Shown: positions 1 to 7,737, numbered from the stretch's first letter. The stretch is DNA of 10,693 nucleotides from Planctomycetota bacterium (GCA_021803885.1 JAJZKY010000102.1:1-10693), one strand, 5' to 3'. Program-made: numbers and translations. The notes: generated by a model not told the origin, from the sequence alone.

Positions 1-22
1 AAAAAAGAACATAAAGTTTACA

Positions 23-26
23 GAGG
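23..26 (+). promoter_or_regulatory. Ribosome binding site for the NUDIX gene (supports a TTG start)
   Basis: GAGG lies 8 nt before the TTG codon at 35-37. It is the only purine-rich site near the 5' end of the reading frame and decides the non-ATG start. Confidence 0.6.
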
Positions 27-34
27 ATCTCGCT

Positions 35-466
35 TTGACCGAATACGATGCCAGCCGCAACGCCAACCGGACCATCCGCTACGTGGTGGCCGCGTTGATC
101 CTGCGCGGCAGCGAAGTGCTCGTCTGCCAGCGCCGTCCTGATCAACCCATGAGCCTCAAGTGGGAGTTCCCCGGCGGCAAAATCGAACCTGGCGAGTCCC
201 CGGAAGAAGCCCTCCGCCGCGAGCTCGACGAAGAACTCGGCATCCGCGCTTCCATCGGCGTCCGCGTCGCTCATGTCCGACACAACTACCGCAACGGCGG
301 CGCGGTCGATCTGCAATTCTTCGCCGTCCACAGCTTCGAGGGCGAGCTCACCAATCGGATCTTCCACGACTTCCGCTGGACCCAGCTCCACACCCTGCCC
401 GAATACGACTTCCTCGCCGCCGACCGCGAGCTCATCCGCGACCTCGCCGCCGGAAAGCTGCTCTAA
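35..466 (+). CDS. NUDIX hydrolase, MutT/NudG-like (deoxy)nucleoside triphosphate pyrophosphohydrolase
   Basis: A 143-residue protein, the usual size for a small MutT-type enzyme. The complete NUDIX box G-x5-E-x7-R-E-x2-E-E-x-G-I runs from Gly48 to Ile70 and is preceded by WEFPGG (43-48). The first strand, VVAALILRGSEVLVCQRR, matches the start of the fold. The family hydrolyses nucleoside diphosphate-X bonds using Mg2+ held by the box glutamates. MutT and NudG remove oxidised or modified (d)NTPs from the nucleotide pool, so a cytosolic 8-oxo-dGTP or 5-substituted-CTP cleaning role is likely, but the exact substrate cannot be read from sequence. The start is TTG at 35, chosen because GAGG at 23-26 lies 8 nt upstream and no in-frame ATG precedes the fold. 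The gene converges on the next one with a 30-bp gap. Confident of family; substrate uncertain. Confidence 0.93.
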   Translation: MTEYDASRNANRTIRYVVAALILRGSEVLVCQRRPDQPMSLKWEFPGGKIEPGESPEEALRRELDEELGIRASIGVRVAHVRHNYRNGGAVDLQFFAVHSFEGELTNRIFHDFRWTQLHTLPEYDFLAADRELIRDLAAGKLL

Positions 467-496
467 CGCTCAACCCATCCGAAGAATCCCGTCCCC

Positions 497-1894
497 TCAC
501 AACCGAAATGCGCTGAAAGCAGGACTGCTTGCGCGCCGAGTCCCCAGATGCCGAATGAACCACGCAGCCGCCGCCTCGGCGACAGCCTCCAGCGTTCCCG
601 GCTCCTCAAACAAGTGCGTCGCGCCCGGAATAATCTGCAACTTTTTTTCGCACCTTAGCCTGGCAAGAGCTTCTTCATTCAGCCCGATCACCACATCGTC
701 CAGTCCGCCCACCAGCAGCAGGGTGGGCACCTGCACATGTTCCAGCGCATCTCCCGCCAGATCCGGCCTGCCACCCCGCGAAACAATGGCCCCCACCTTG
801 TCCGGCAGCTTCGCCGCCGCCACCAGTGCCGCCGCCGCGCCGGTGCTCGCCCCAAAATACCCAAACGGCAGATTCCGGCTTCCTAAATAGCCCTCCAGCC
901 ACTGCGTCGCGCCCTCCATCCGCTCGGCCAGGAGCGGAATATCAAACCGGATCCGCGCCGTCCATTCATCCTCCTGCTCTTCTTCGCGCGTCAGTAGGTC
1001 AAACAGCAGCGTCCCAATCTGCCTCTGCTGCAACACCTTCGCCACGTAACGGTTTCGCGGACTGAACCGGCTGCTCCCGCTCCCATGCGCAAACAGCACC
1101 ACCCCGACGCAGTTCTGTGGCAGATGCAGCACACCCTCCAGCGTCAGGCCACCCATCTGAATCCTTACTTCCGTCTCCTCGCTCTTAGCCGCTGGCGGAT
1201 CATTCTCCGCCGCATCTGCCAGCGCCATCGGATTCGCGCCTGCATCGGTCGCAACTGTCTCCTCTGCCTTTTTCATCAGATCGATTACTTCCTCATCCGA
1301 AACCTGCGAAAAGTCCCGGTAAAACTGCCCCACCGCGAAGAAATCCGGCTCTTCTTCCAGGCACACCACCTCGTCCACTTCTCGCCGCAATCGCGCAGAA
1401 ATCCCCACGGGAGCAACCGGAAACGCAACCACCAGCCGCGCCGGTCCCATCTTTTTCAACATCTGCACCGCAGCCTTCATGCTCGCTCCCGTGGCAATCC
1501 CGTCGTCTACCAGGATCACAGTCTGTCCCGTCACATCCAGCGGCCCACGACCAGCCCGAAACCGCGTCTCGCGCTCCCGCAGTGTCTTCAACGTCGCGGA
1601 TGTTATCCGCTCCATCTCCTCATCTTCGATTCCCGCCACTGCCACGATCCGCTCATTCACGTAACGGCTTCCGTCCGCCGCCACTGCCCCGAACGCGAGC
1701 TCCTCCTGCCCTGGAACACCCAGCTTCTTCGACAAGAAGATATCCATCGGCACACCTAGCGCCTGTGCAACCGGAAACGCAACCTCCACTCCGCCGCGCG
1801 GAATCCCCAATACGATCACGTCCTTGCGCCCTGCATACACGGCCAGCTTCCTGGCCAGTTGCCATCCCGCATCTTCACGATTCTTAAAGACCAT
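497..1894 (-). CDS. Phosphoribosyltransferase / alpha/beta-hydrolase (dienelactone-hydrolase-like) fusion protein
   Basis: From the ATG at 1894 the protein has 465 residues in two domains. Residues 1-210 are a type I phosphoribosyltransferase: IPRGGVEVA (31-39) and the PRPP loop VILVDDGIATGAS (126-138), with two adjacent Asp and a TG turn. Residues 211-243 form an Ala/Asp/Glu-rich linker. Residues 244-465 are an alpha/beta hydrolase: oxyanion-side HGSGSSR (270-276), nucleophile elbow GASTG with Ser350, acid Asp399 or Asp400 in GGLDDVV, and His427 in GATHLF. The catalytic parts of both domains look intact. Related stand-alone and fused PRTase/dienelactone-hydrolase-like proteins exist in bacteria, but their substrates are not well defined, so I assign no pathway. 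The ATG has GGAGG 5 nt upstream, and the protein then begins MVFKNREDAG, as relatives do. A longer form starting at TTG 1960 (487 aa) has AGGAAGAG 5 nt upstream and cannot be excluded. Confidence 0.88.
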   Translation of the reverse strand: MVFKNREDAGWQLARKLAVYAGRKDVIVLGIPRGGVEVAFPVAQALGVPMDIFLSKKLGVPGQEELAFGAVAADGSRYVNERIVAVAGIEDEEMERITSATLKTLRERETRFRAGRGPLDVTGQTVILVDDGIATGASMKAAVQMLKKMGPARLVVAFPVAPVGISARLRREVDEVVCLEEEPDFFAVGQFYRDFSQVSDEEVIDLMKKAEETVATDAGANPMALADAAENDPPAAKSEETEVRIQMGGLTLEGVLHLPQNCVGVVLFAHGSGSSRFSPRNRYVAKVLQQRQIGTLLFDLLTREEEQEDEWTARIRFDIPLLAERMEGATQWLEGYLGSRNLPFGYFGASTGAAAALVAAAKLPDKVGAIVSRGGRPDLAGDALEHVQVPTLLLVGGLDDVVIGLNEEALARLRCEKKLQIIPGATHLFEEPGTLEAVAEAAAAWFIRHLGTRRASSPAFSAFRL

Positions 1895-1899
1895 CTCGG

Positions 1900-1904
1900 C
1901 CTCC
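1900..1904 (-). promoter_or_regulatory. Ribosome binding site deciding the start of the PRTase-hydrolase gene
   Basis: GGAGG on the minus strand ends 5 nt before the ATG at 1894. A competing purine-rich site (complement of 1966-1973) precedes a TTG at 1960. The ATG is preferred because it gives the N-terminus expected for the PRTase fold. Confidence 0.55.
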
Positions 1905-1960
1905 GCACCCATCCCGGCGCCGTTGCATCCCTCTCCCTGCACCCCGGTGCCACTCGACAA

Positions 1961-2158
1961 TTGAACTCTTCCTGTCGCGACTTTCCGTCCAACTTTAATC
2001 CCGGGCAGTGATTACGGTCACCGAGGTCTTTGTTCTACGTGCCCGCATGTGCACCGGACCGCGCTGCCCAGCGCACCTCACCGAAATCCACTCCCTCAAC
2101 GCATCAAACTGATTAGACGGGTGTTTTCGGCTCTTCTCCTCCGCGGTGAGGCGATCTT
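1961..2158. other. Divergent intergenic region with a small GC inverted repeat
   Basis: This stretch separates two divergently transcribed genes and must hold the promoters of both, though I find no strong -35/-10 pair on either strand. A perfect inverted repeat GCGCTG-CC-CAGCGC lies at 2061-2074, inside the presumed leader of the pyruvate-kinase-like gene. Its two-base centre makes it a tight hairpin or a possible dyad operator. No RNA gene or riboswitch fold was recognised. Confidence 0.35.
2148..2151 (+). promoter_or_regulatory. Ribosome binding site of the pyruvate-kinase-like gene
   Basis: GAGG lies 7 nt before the ATG at 2159. This supports the long form of the protein, including its unusual N-terminal domain, over internal starts. 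Confidence 0.65.
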
Positions 2159-4123
2159 ATGGCAAGGCAACTCGCGCAACTACATTCCAACCTCACTGAA
2201 TCCGAACGAAAACGCCTCGCCCGTATTGCCGAGACCCTGCGCCGTCTTGCCAGAGAAATGCTCCGCTTTGAGGCCTCGCTCTTTCGGCGGCCGCTCTCCG
2301 TCCATCCCCAACATCTGCGCAGCGCCCGCAATCTCGCCCACTATCTTGTTCTCCGCCGTCACGACCTGCGCGAACTGCAAGCAGAGCTCGCCGCGTTCGG
2401 GCTTTCTTCCCTCGGTCGGTGCGAAGCTCATGTCCTCAACACTCTCCAGCATGTCCATCGAATGCTCTGCTCCGCTATCACCTGCAACAGCCACCTCCCA
2501 GCCGTCGAGCCGCCAGTCCACATCGGTGAAGGCGCCGCTCTGTTAGCCCGGAACACGCAGTCGCTCCTGGGCCCGCTCCATGCTCATCGAACCGTCGGCA
2601 TCATGGTGACGATGTCCACCGACGCCGCCACCGACTACAATCTCGTCCGCAACCTCGTCCACAACGGAATGGACTGCATGCGCATCAACTGCGCCCACGA
2701 CAATCCCCGCATCTGGCTCAACATGATCCGCAACCTCGATAAGGCGCGTGCAGAAACCGGCCGCCATTGCAAAATTCAAATCGACCTCGCCGGACCCAAA
2801 CTCCGCACCGGCCCCATTCAACCCGGCCCCGGTATCCTGCGCTGCCGCCCCCAGCGCGATGCCTTTGGCCGCGTCATCACTCCCGCGCGCCTCTGGCTCG
2901 TCCCTGGCAATGGCATACCCCCAGGCGACGACCTGCCCTCGCTCTTCTTACCGGCGGCCTTCGTCGCCCGCCTGCGCCACAACGACCGTATCGAATTTCG
3001 CGATGCTCGAAAGTCAAATCGCTCCCTCAGAATTGTCCGCGCACAAGACGGCTGCTTCCTCGCCGAAACCCGCAGAACCTGCTACTTCGTCTCGGGAATC
3101 CAATTCAGCCATAGACCAGCCCTCGATCCCAGGCAGCCCCACAAGGCTCGCCTTGGCACCATCCCCCCACAACCCCAGCGGCTCCTGCTCAAACCAGGAG
3201 ACACGCTTCGCCTCGACCGCTCCTGCCGCCCAGGCCTGCCCGCGCACCAAACTGTCCATGGCCGCCATGCATCGGCCCGCATCGGCGTCAATTTACCCGC
3301 CATGCTCGAACACGCAAAACCCGGCGAAGCTATCTGGTTTGATGACGGCAAAATTGGTGGCCTGATTCGCTCGGTCACAGCCTCGCATCTCCGCATCGAG
3401 ATCACTCAGGCTCGGGTCACAGGCGAGTGGCTGGGCGAGGCCAAGGGCATCAACCTTCCAGGCACCCGCATCACCGTGCCGGCACTTTCCGCAGACGATA
3501 TCGAAAACCTCAAATTCATCGCCGCCCATGCCGACATCCTTGGCTACTCGTTCGTGCGCACACCTCGCGATGTCCGCCAGTTGCATGAGCATCTTCGCGC
3601 AATCAACGCCGAATCTCTGCCCATCGTTCTGAAAATCGAGACCCGCCAAGCCTTCGAAAACCTGCCCGCGATACTCCTGGAAGCCATGCAGGTCCGTGGC
3701 CTTGGCATCATGATCGCCCGCGGCGACCTCGCCGTCGAATGCGGCTACCAACGACTGGCTGAAGTGCAGGAAGAAATTCTCTGGATCTGCGAAGCCGCCC
3801 ACCTGCCGGTCATCTGGGCCACTCAGGTGCTCGACGTACTCGCCAAGAAAGGCATCCCCTCGCGCGCCGAAATCACCGACGCCGCCATGGCTGAGCGCGC
3901 CGAGTGCGTCATGCTGAACAAGGGCCCATACATCGCTGAAGCCGTCCGCGCCCTCGATGACATCCTCACCCGCATGCGGGCTCATCAGGAGAAGAAGCGT
4001 TCCATGCTCAGGCGCCTTCAAATCGCTGCCGACTTTTCACTGAACCTCAAGCCAAAGGCAGCACCTGCGCGCCGTGTCCGGGCTGGGAATAAAAAGCCTC
4101 AAAGGGATAACGACCCACGGTAG
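2159..4123 (+). CDS. Pyruvate-kinase-like protein with N-terminal helical extension (noncanonical)
   Basis: 654 residues, against about 470 for ordinary pyruvate kinase. Residues 1-110 are helical and Arg/Leu-rich, including SARNLAHYLVLRRHDLREL (55-73) and GLSSLGRCEAHVL (81-93), a pattern I associate with a bacterial pyruvate-kinase-like subfamily. The barrel begins at about 144 (RTVGIMVTMSTD). Pyruvate-kinase landmarks follow in order: MRINCAHD (174-181), DLAGPKLRTG (209-218), FDDGKIGGLI (394-403), KGINLPG (429-435), PALSADDIENLKF (441-453), SFVRTPRDV (464-472), KIE with Lys492 and Glu494, GIMIARGDLAVE (516-527), IWATQVL (552-558) and SRAEITDA (568-575). Lys492, Glu494, Asp523, Arg175 and Thr555 keep the catalytic pattern. 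Differences: the usual TKGPE loop is LAGPK, the SGETA loop is NKGPY (587-591), the region between RTG and NLPG is about 215 residues (roughly twice normal), and the C-terminal allosteric domain is absent, replaced by a short basic tail. PEP/ADP phosphotransfer is possible but not proven. Confidence 0.85.
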   Translation: MARQLAQLHSNLTESERKRLARIAETLRRLAREMLRFEASLFRRPLSVHPQHLRSARNLAHYLVLRRHDLRELQAELAAFGLSSLGRCEAHVLNTLQHVHRMLCSAITCNSHLPAVEPPVHIGEGAALLARNTQSLLGPLHAHRTVGIMVTMSTDAATDYNLVRNLVHNGMDCMRINCAHDNPRIWLNMIRNLDKARAETGRHCKIQIDLAGPKLRTGPIQPGPGILRCRPQRDAFGRVITPARLWLVPGNGIPPGDDLPSLFLPAAFVARLRHNDRIEFRDARKSNRSLRIVRAQDGCFLAETRRTCYFVSGIQFSHRPALDPRQPHKARLGTIPPQPQRLLLKPGDTLRLDRSCRPGLPAHQTVHGRHASARIGVNLPAMLEHAKPGEAIWFDDGKIGGLIRSVTASHLRIEITQARVTGEWLGEAKGINLPGTRITVPALSADDIENLKFIAAHADILGYSFVRTPRDVRQLHEHLRAINAESLPIVLKIETRQAFENLPAILLEAMQVRGLGIMIARGDLAVECGYQRLAEVQEEILWICEAAHLPVIWATQVLDVLAKKGIPSRAEITDAAMAERAECVMLNKGPYIAEAVRALDDILTRMRAHQEKKRSMLRRLQIAADFSLNLKPKAAPARRVRAGNKKPQRDNDPR

Positions 4124-4167
4124 CCCCACTCGCCTGCTGCTCACCGATCCATGGACTCCGGTCAATT

Positions 4168-5009
<842 letters not shown>

Positions 5010-5012
5010 CTG

Positions 5013-6107
5013 CTACTCCGGTTGCTGCTGGGTCATGCAATGGAGTGCGCCCAGACCCCAGATAAAGTCCCCGCAGTGGATCCCCACCACGTTACGATCC
5101 GGAAACACTTTCGCCAGCGTGTTCAGCGCTCGCCGATCGTTCGGGTCGTTAAAGGTTGGCACCATTACCAGACCATTGGCAATGTAAAAGTTCGCATAAC
5201 TGGCAGGCAGTCGCTGCCCTTCAAAAATTACCGGCGCAGGCATGGGCAATGTCACAATCTCAAACGGCTTGCCCTCCGGATTCCGCGCCTCGCGCAGCCG
5301 CTCCAGGTTTTCCTTCAGTGGCTCGTGGTTTTCATCCGCCTTGTTCGGCTCTACCGCCGTTAAAATCCGGTTCTTCCCTACGAATCGCGTGATGTCGTCT
5401 ACGTGCCCGTGCGTGTCGTCGCCTGCCGCGCCCCGTCCCAGCCAGATCACCTGTTCGATTCCCAGGTAATCCCGAAACGCCTTCTCAAGCTGCGTCTTGC
5501 TTACTCCCGGATTCCGCTGCTGCACCTCGCTCAGCAGACACTCCTCAGTTGTCAGCAGAACGCCCTCGCCGTTCGTATCAATCGACCCACCTTCCAGCAC
5601 CACTGGCTGGCCGTTGATCTTCGGCGACCAGCACGGCGCGTCCAGCAGATTCGCCACCCGCACTGGAATTTGATCGTCCAGCTGCCAGTCCGGATACTTC
5701 GCCCACGCGTTGAACTTCCAGTTCGTCACCGCCGTCGACGGCTCACCCTTGGTTTTCTTCAAAAATATCGGCCCGGAATCCCGCGTCCACACCCGGTTCG
5801 TCGGCCAGCGATGGTAATGCACATTTGCCGGGTTCACACCGGCGCGCTTCAGAATGCCCCGCACCCGGCCCTCGGAAGGCGCATCGCTCACCAGGATATG
5901 CACCGTCTCCACCCGCGCAAGATGCCGCACGATATCGGCATACACCCACGGAATAGGCTGGAACTTTCCCGGCCAGTCATTCGGATTTCTCGGCCAGGCG
6001 ATCCACGTCGCCGCATGTTTCTCCCACTCGGCCGGCATCCGGTAGCCCTGTGCTCGCGGAGTTCCTGTCATCGAGCGTTTCGGCGTTGTCATCTGGACGA
6101 CTGCCAT
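5013..6107 (-). CDS. aguA: Agmatine deiminase (agmatine iminohydrolase)
   Basis: 364 residues, normal for the porphyromonas-type peptidyl-arginine deiminase/agmatine deiminase family. It hydrolyses agmatine to N-carbamoylputrescine and ammonia. Landmarks in order: YRMPAEWEKHAATWIAWP (22-39), VWTRDSGP (106-113, Asp110), VLEGGSIDTNGEG (170-182), GDDTHGHVDDITRF (229-242, His235) and C-terminal GLGALHCMTQQ (351-361) with nucleophile Cys357. These are the Cys/His/Asp/Glu residues of the guanidino-group-modifying superfamily. The start is the ATG at 6107, which overlaps the TAA of aguB by one base (TAATG) and has GGGGG (6114-6118) 6 nt upstream. An open frame reaches back to 6425, but those 106 residues lie antiparallel to none and within aguB in another frame, are Arg/Gly-rich and are not part of the family. 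It works directly with the AguB gene upstream. Confidence 0.96.
   Translation of the reverse strand: MAVVQMTTPKRSMTGTPRAQGYRMPAEWEKHAATWIAWPRNPNDWPGKFQPIPWVYADIVRHLARVETVHILVSDAPSEGRVRGILKRAGVNPANVHYHRWPTNRVWTRDSGPIFLKKTKGEPSTAVTNWKFNAWAKYPDWQLDDQIPVRVANLLDAPCWSPKINGQPVVLEGGSIDTNGEGVLLTTEECLLSEVQQRNPGVSKTQLEKAFRDYLGIEQVIWLGRGAAGDDTHGHVDDITRFVGKNRILTAVEPNKADENHEPLKENLERLREARNPEGKPFEIVTLPMPAPVIFEGQRLPASYANFYIANGLVMVPTFNDPNDRRALNTLAKVFPDRNVVGIHCGDFIWGLGALHCMTQQQPE
5016..5019 (-). promoter_or_regulatory. Ribosome binding site of the Imm53-family gene, abutting the aguA stop
   Basis: GGAG on the minus strand is immediately followed by the aguA stop TAG (5015-5013). It lies 6 nt before the ATG at 5009, a translational-coupling arrangement. 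Confidence 0.6.
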
Positions 6108-7018
6108 TATTTGCCCCCATCCAGAAACCGATGCACGATCGGCTCGTACGAATCGACCCGCCGGTCGCGCAAAAACGGCCAGTTCCGCCGCGTGTCTTCC
6201 AGCAGTTTCATGTCGATTTCGCCAATCAGAATCTCTTCCTTGTCGTGCGATGCCTTCGCCACCACCCGACCAAAGGGATCCGCCAGAAAAGACCCGCCCC
6301 AGAATTCCAAACCCGGACCATCCACGCGATTCCCGCGCACATCGCCGTGCTCGTGGCCCACGCGATTCACGGCCGCCACGTACACGCCGTTCGCAATCGC
6401 ATGAGCCCGCTGCATCGTCTGCCACGCCTCATACTGTGCTGTGCCATACTCCTCTTTCTCTGCCGGATGCCACCCAATCGCCGTCGGGTAAAACAGCACC
6501 GTCGCCCCCTTCAGGGCTGTAATTCGCGCCCCCTCCGGATACCACTGGTCCCAGCACACCAGCGTGCCCACGCGGCCCACCGGCGTATCAAATGCCTGGT
6601 ACCCCAGATCGCCCGGCGTGAAGTAGAACTTCTCGTAATACAGCGGGTCGTCCGGAATGTGCATCTTGCGGTAAATTCCGCCCAGCGTTCCATCCGGCCG
6701 CAGATAGGCCGCCGTGTTGTGGTACAAACCCGCTGCCCGCCGCTCAAACAGCGACGCAATCACCGTCACCCCGGCCTCGCGCGCCACCTTGCCGATCGCG
6801 TCCGTGCTCGGCCCCGGAATCGGCTCCGCTTCGTCAAACAGAGCGATGTCTTCGCGCTGGCAAAAGTACTGGGCCCGGAACAGCTCCGGCAGGCAGACTA
6901 CCTCGGCGCCCTGCTGCGCGGCGTCGCGCACCCGCTCGACAGCCTTTTCCAGATTCGCGTCCGGATCGGGCCCGCAGCTCATCTGAATCAGGCCTACCCG
7001 GAAATTCTTTGTTTTCAT
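6107..7018 (-). CDS. aguB: N-carbamoylputrescine amidase (nitrilase superfamily)
   Basis: 303 residues from the ATG at 7018, typical of AguB. The nitrilase-superfamily triad is complete: Glu45 in CLPELF (42-47), Lys118 in YRKMHIPD (116-123) and Cys155 in VCWDQWYPE (154-162). YEKFYFTPGD (128-137), the NRVGHEHG stretch (218-225) and the C-terminal NWPFLRDRRVDSY (279-291) are characteristic of carbamoylputrescine amidases rather than general nitrilases. It releases putrescine, CO2 and ammonia in the cytosol. A GTG at 7039 would add seven residues but has no better ribosome binding site; the ATG gives MKTKNFRVGLIQM, as in relatives. Neither start has an ideal Shine-Dalgarno; GGGAG lies 14 nt before the ATG. 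The gene follows a terminator-like hairpin after pdaD and is probably first in the aguB-aguA-Imm53-tadA transcript, although I could not pick out its promoter. Confidence 0.95.
   Translation of the reverse strand: MKTKNFRVGLIQMSCGPDPDANLEKAVERVRDAAQQGAEVVCLPELFRAQYFCQREDIALFDEAEPIPGPSTDAIGKVAREAGVTVIASLFERRAAGLYHNTAAYLRPDGTLGGIYRKMHIPDDPLYYEKFYFTPGDLGYQAFDTPVGRVGTLVCWDQWYPEGARITALKGATVLFYPTAIGWHPAEKEEYGTAQYEAWQTMQRAHAIANGVYVAAVNRVGHEHGDVRGNRVDGPGLEFWGGSFLADPFGRVVAKASHDKEEILIGEIDMKLLEDTRRNWPFLRDRRVDSYEPIVHRFLDGGK
6114..6118 (-). promoter_or_regulatory. Ribosome binding site of aguA within the end of aguB
   Basis: GGGGG on the minus strand ends 6 nt before the ATG at 6107, which itself overlaps the aguB stop as TAATG. 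This fixes the aguA start and rules against the 106-residue longer frame. Confidence 0.6.
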
Positions 7019-7105
7019 TGTCTTGATCTCGACTCCCACTTTCTATCGTTTCATCCCGGCTCTCGTCTGTGCGGCGGCTCACATTTCCCGCGTAAAACTC
7101 CCCGG

Positions 7106-7142
7106 CAAAAACCGAAGGGCGCGAGCCTCAAGCCCGCGCCCT
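7106..7142 (-). terminator. Intrinsic terminator downstream of pdaD
   Basis: The inverted repeat GGGCGCG (7117-7123) / CGCGCCC (7135-7141), extended by an A-T pair at 7116/7142, forms a G+C-rich stem. On the minus strand it is followed by TTCGG and a run of five T (7107-7111 or so). It starts about 18 nt after the pdaD stop codon, a classic position. The T run is short and offset by five bases, so termination may be partial, leaving some read-through into aguB. Confidence 0.65.
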
Positions 7143-7160
7143 CGTCTGCTACGGAAGCTT

Positions 7161-7718
7161 CTACTCGAAAATCAGAATCGCCGCCGCGATCGTTGTCGTC
7201 CACAGTCCGCGTTTGTCGCCAATCGCCGACTGCGTCACGTTTGCCGTGCGCACAATCTTGTTGGAAATCCGATAGATTTCCTTCTTCTCGTCCCAGCTCT
7301 TGTCCGGGTCGAAATCCACATCCAGCGTCGTGGCCAGCATCTCGGCCGCAAGCTCCTCGGCATACTCGCCGGCCTGCTCCTCGGTCTCGCCAAAGCTGTG
7401 ATGCTCGCTCAGGTAACCATACGTGTTCCGATCGCTCGGAATCGCCACGCCAATACTCGACGCTACCAGGCGATGCGGCTCGCGGGTCGAATTCTCCGCC
7501 ACCACCGCAAACACCACCTCGCCCGGCGAAAGGTACTTCAAACCATCCTTACGCGGCACCAACTTCGCCTGCGGCGGAAATATCGACGAGACCCGAACCA
7601 GGTTCTGAGCCGCTATGCCCGCGTCGCGAAGCGCCAACTCAAAGGACGTAAGACGTTCCTTATGCTTTCCGACGCCCTTTGTGAAAAATAGGCGCTTCGG
7701 AACCATGCTTTTACCCAA
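7161..7718 (-). CDS. pdaD: Pyruvoyl-dependent arginine decarboxylase (proenzyme)
   Basis: 185 residues, within the range of the family (about 160-195). The enzyme is made as a proenzyme that self-cleaves between two serines and turns the second into the pyruvoyl cofactor. Here the site is VRVSSIFPP (41-49), predicted cleavage between Ser44 and Ser45. Other family marks are [10 protein letters not shown] (10-19), [11 protein letters not shown] (25-35), NLV (39-41), ASSIGVAIP (86-94) and [10 protein letters not shown] (101-110). It decarboxylates arginine to agmatine, the substrate of AguA next door. The TTG at 7718 is chosen because GGAGG sits 9 nt upstream. An in-frame ATG at 7706 gives MVPKRLFF, closer to some relatives, but is 21 nt from that site. 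A terminator follows the stop, so expression may be partly independent of aguBA. Confidence 0.95.
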   Translation of the reverse strand: MGKSMVPKRLFFTKGVGKHKERLTSFELALRDAGIAAQNLVRVSSIFPPQAKLVPRKDGLKYLSPGEVVFAVVAENSTREPHRLVASSIGVAIPSDRNTYGYLSEHHSFGETEEQAGEYAEELAAEMLATTLDVDFDPDKSWDEKKEIYRISNKIVRTANVTQSAIGDKRGLWTTTIAAAILIFE

Positions 7719-7727
7719 TTTCTAATT

Positions 7728-7737
7728 CCTCCGGAGG
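7728..7737 (-). promoter_or_regulatory. pdaD ribosome binding site inside a perfect palindrome
   Basis: The ten-base palindrome CCTCCGGAGG includes the minus-strand GGAGG (7728-7732) that lies 9 nt before the TTG start at 7718. It supports the TTG start. Confidence 0.5.

Noticed and set aside
1085..1759. 224-codon + strand frame opposite the PRTase domain
   Set aside because: It is His/Arg/Leu-rich and covers the PRPP-binding motif of the real gene; no ribosome binding site or family resemblance.
3293..4021. 242-codon minus-strand frame opposite the pyruvate-kinase-like gene
   Set aside because: The + strand frame carries all pyruvate-kinase motifs in order; the opposite frame shows no recognisable domain and no start signal.
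4124..4167. Bidirectional terminator between the pyruvate-kinase-like gene and tadA
   Set aside because: The 44-bp convergent gap has no stable stem followed by a T run on either strand.
6108..6425. 106-codon N-terminal extension of aguA
   Set aside because: It lies wholly inside aguB in another frame, is Arg/Gly-rich, and the internal ATG at 6107 has a good ribosome binding site and gives the normal family N-terminus.
6050..7651. Open frame of 533 codons on the + strand opposite aguA, aguB and pdaD
   Set aside because: It runs antisense across three genes with intact catalytic motifs and crosses the intergenic terminator. It has no family-like motif and is rich in Arg/Pro/His, as expected from the complement of G+C-rich codons.
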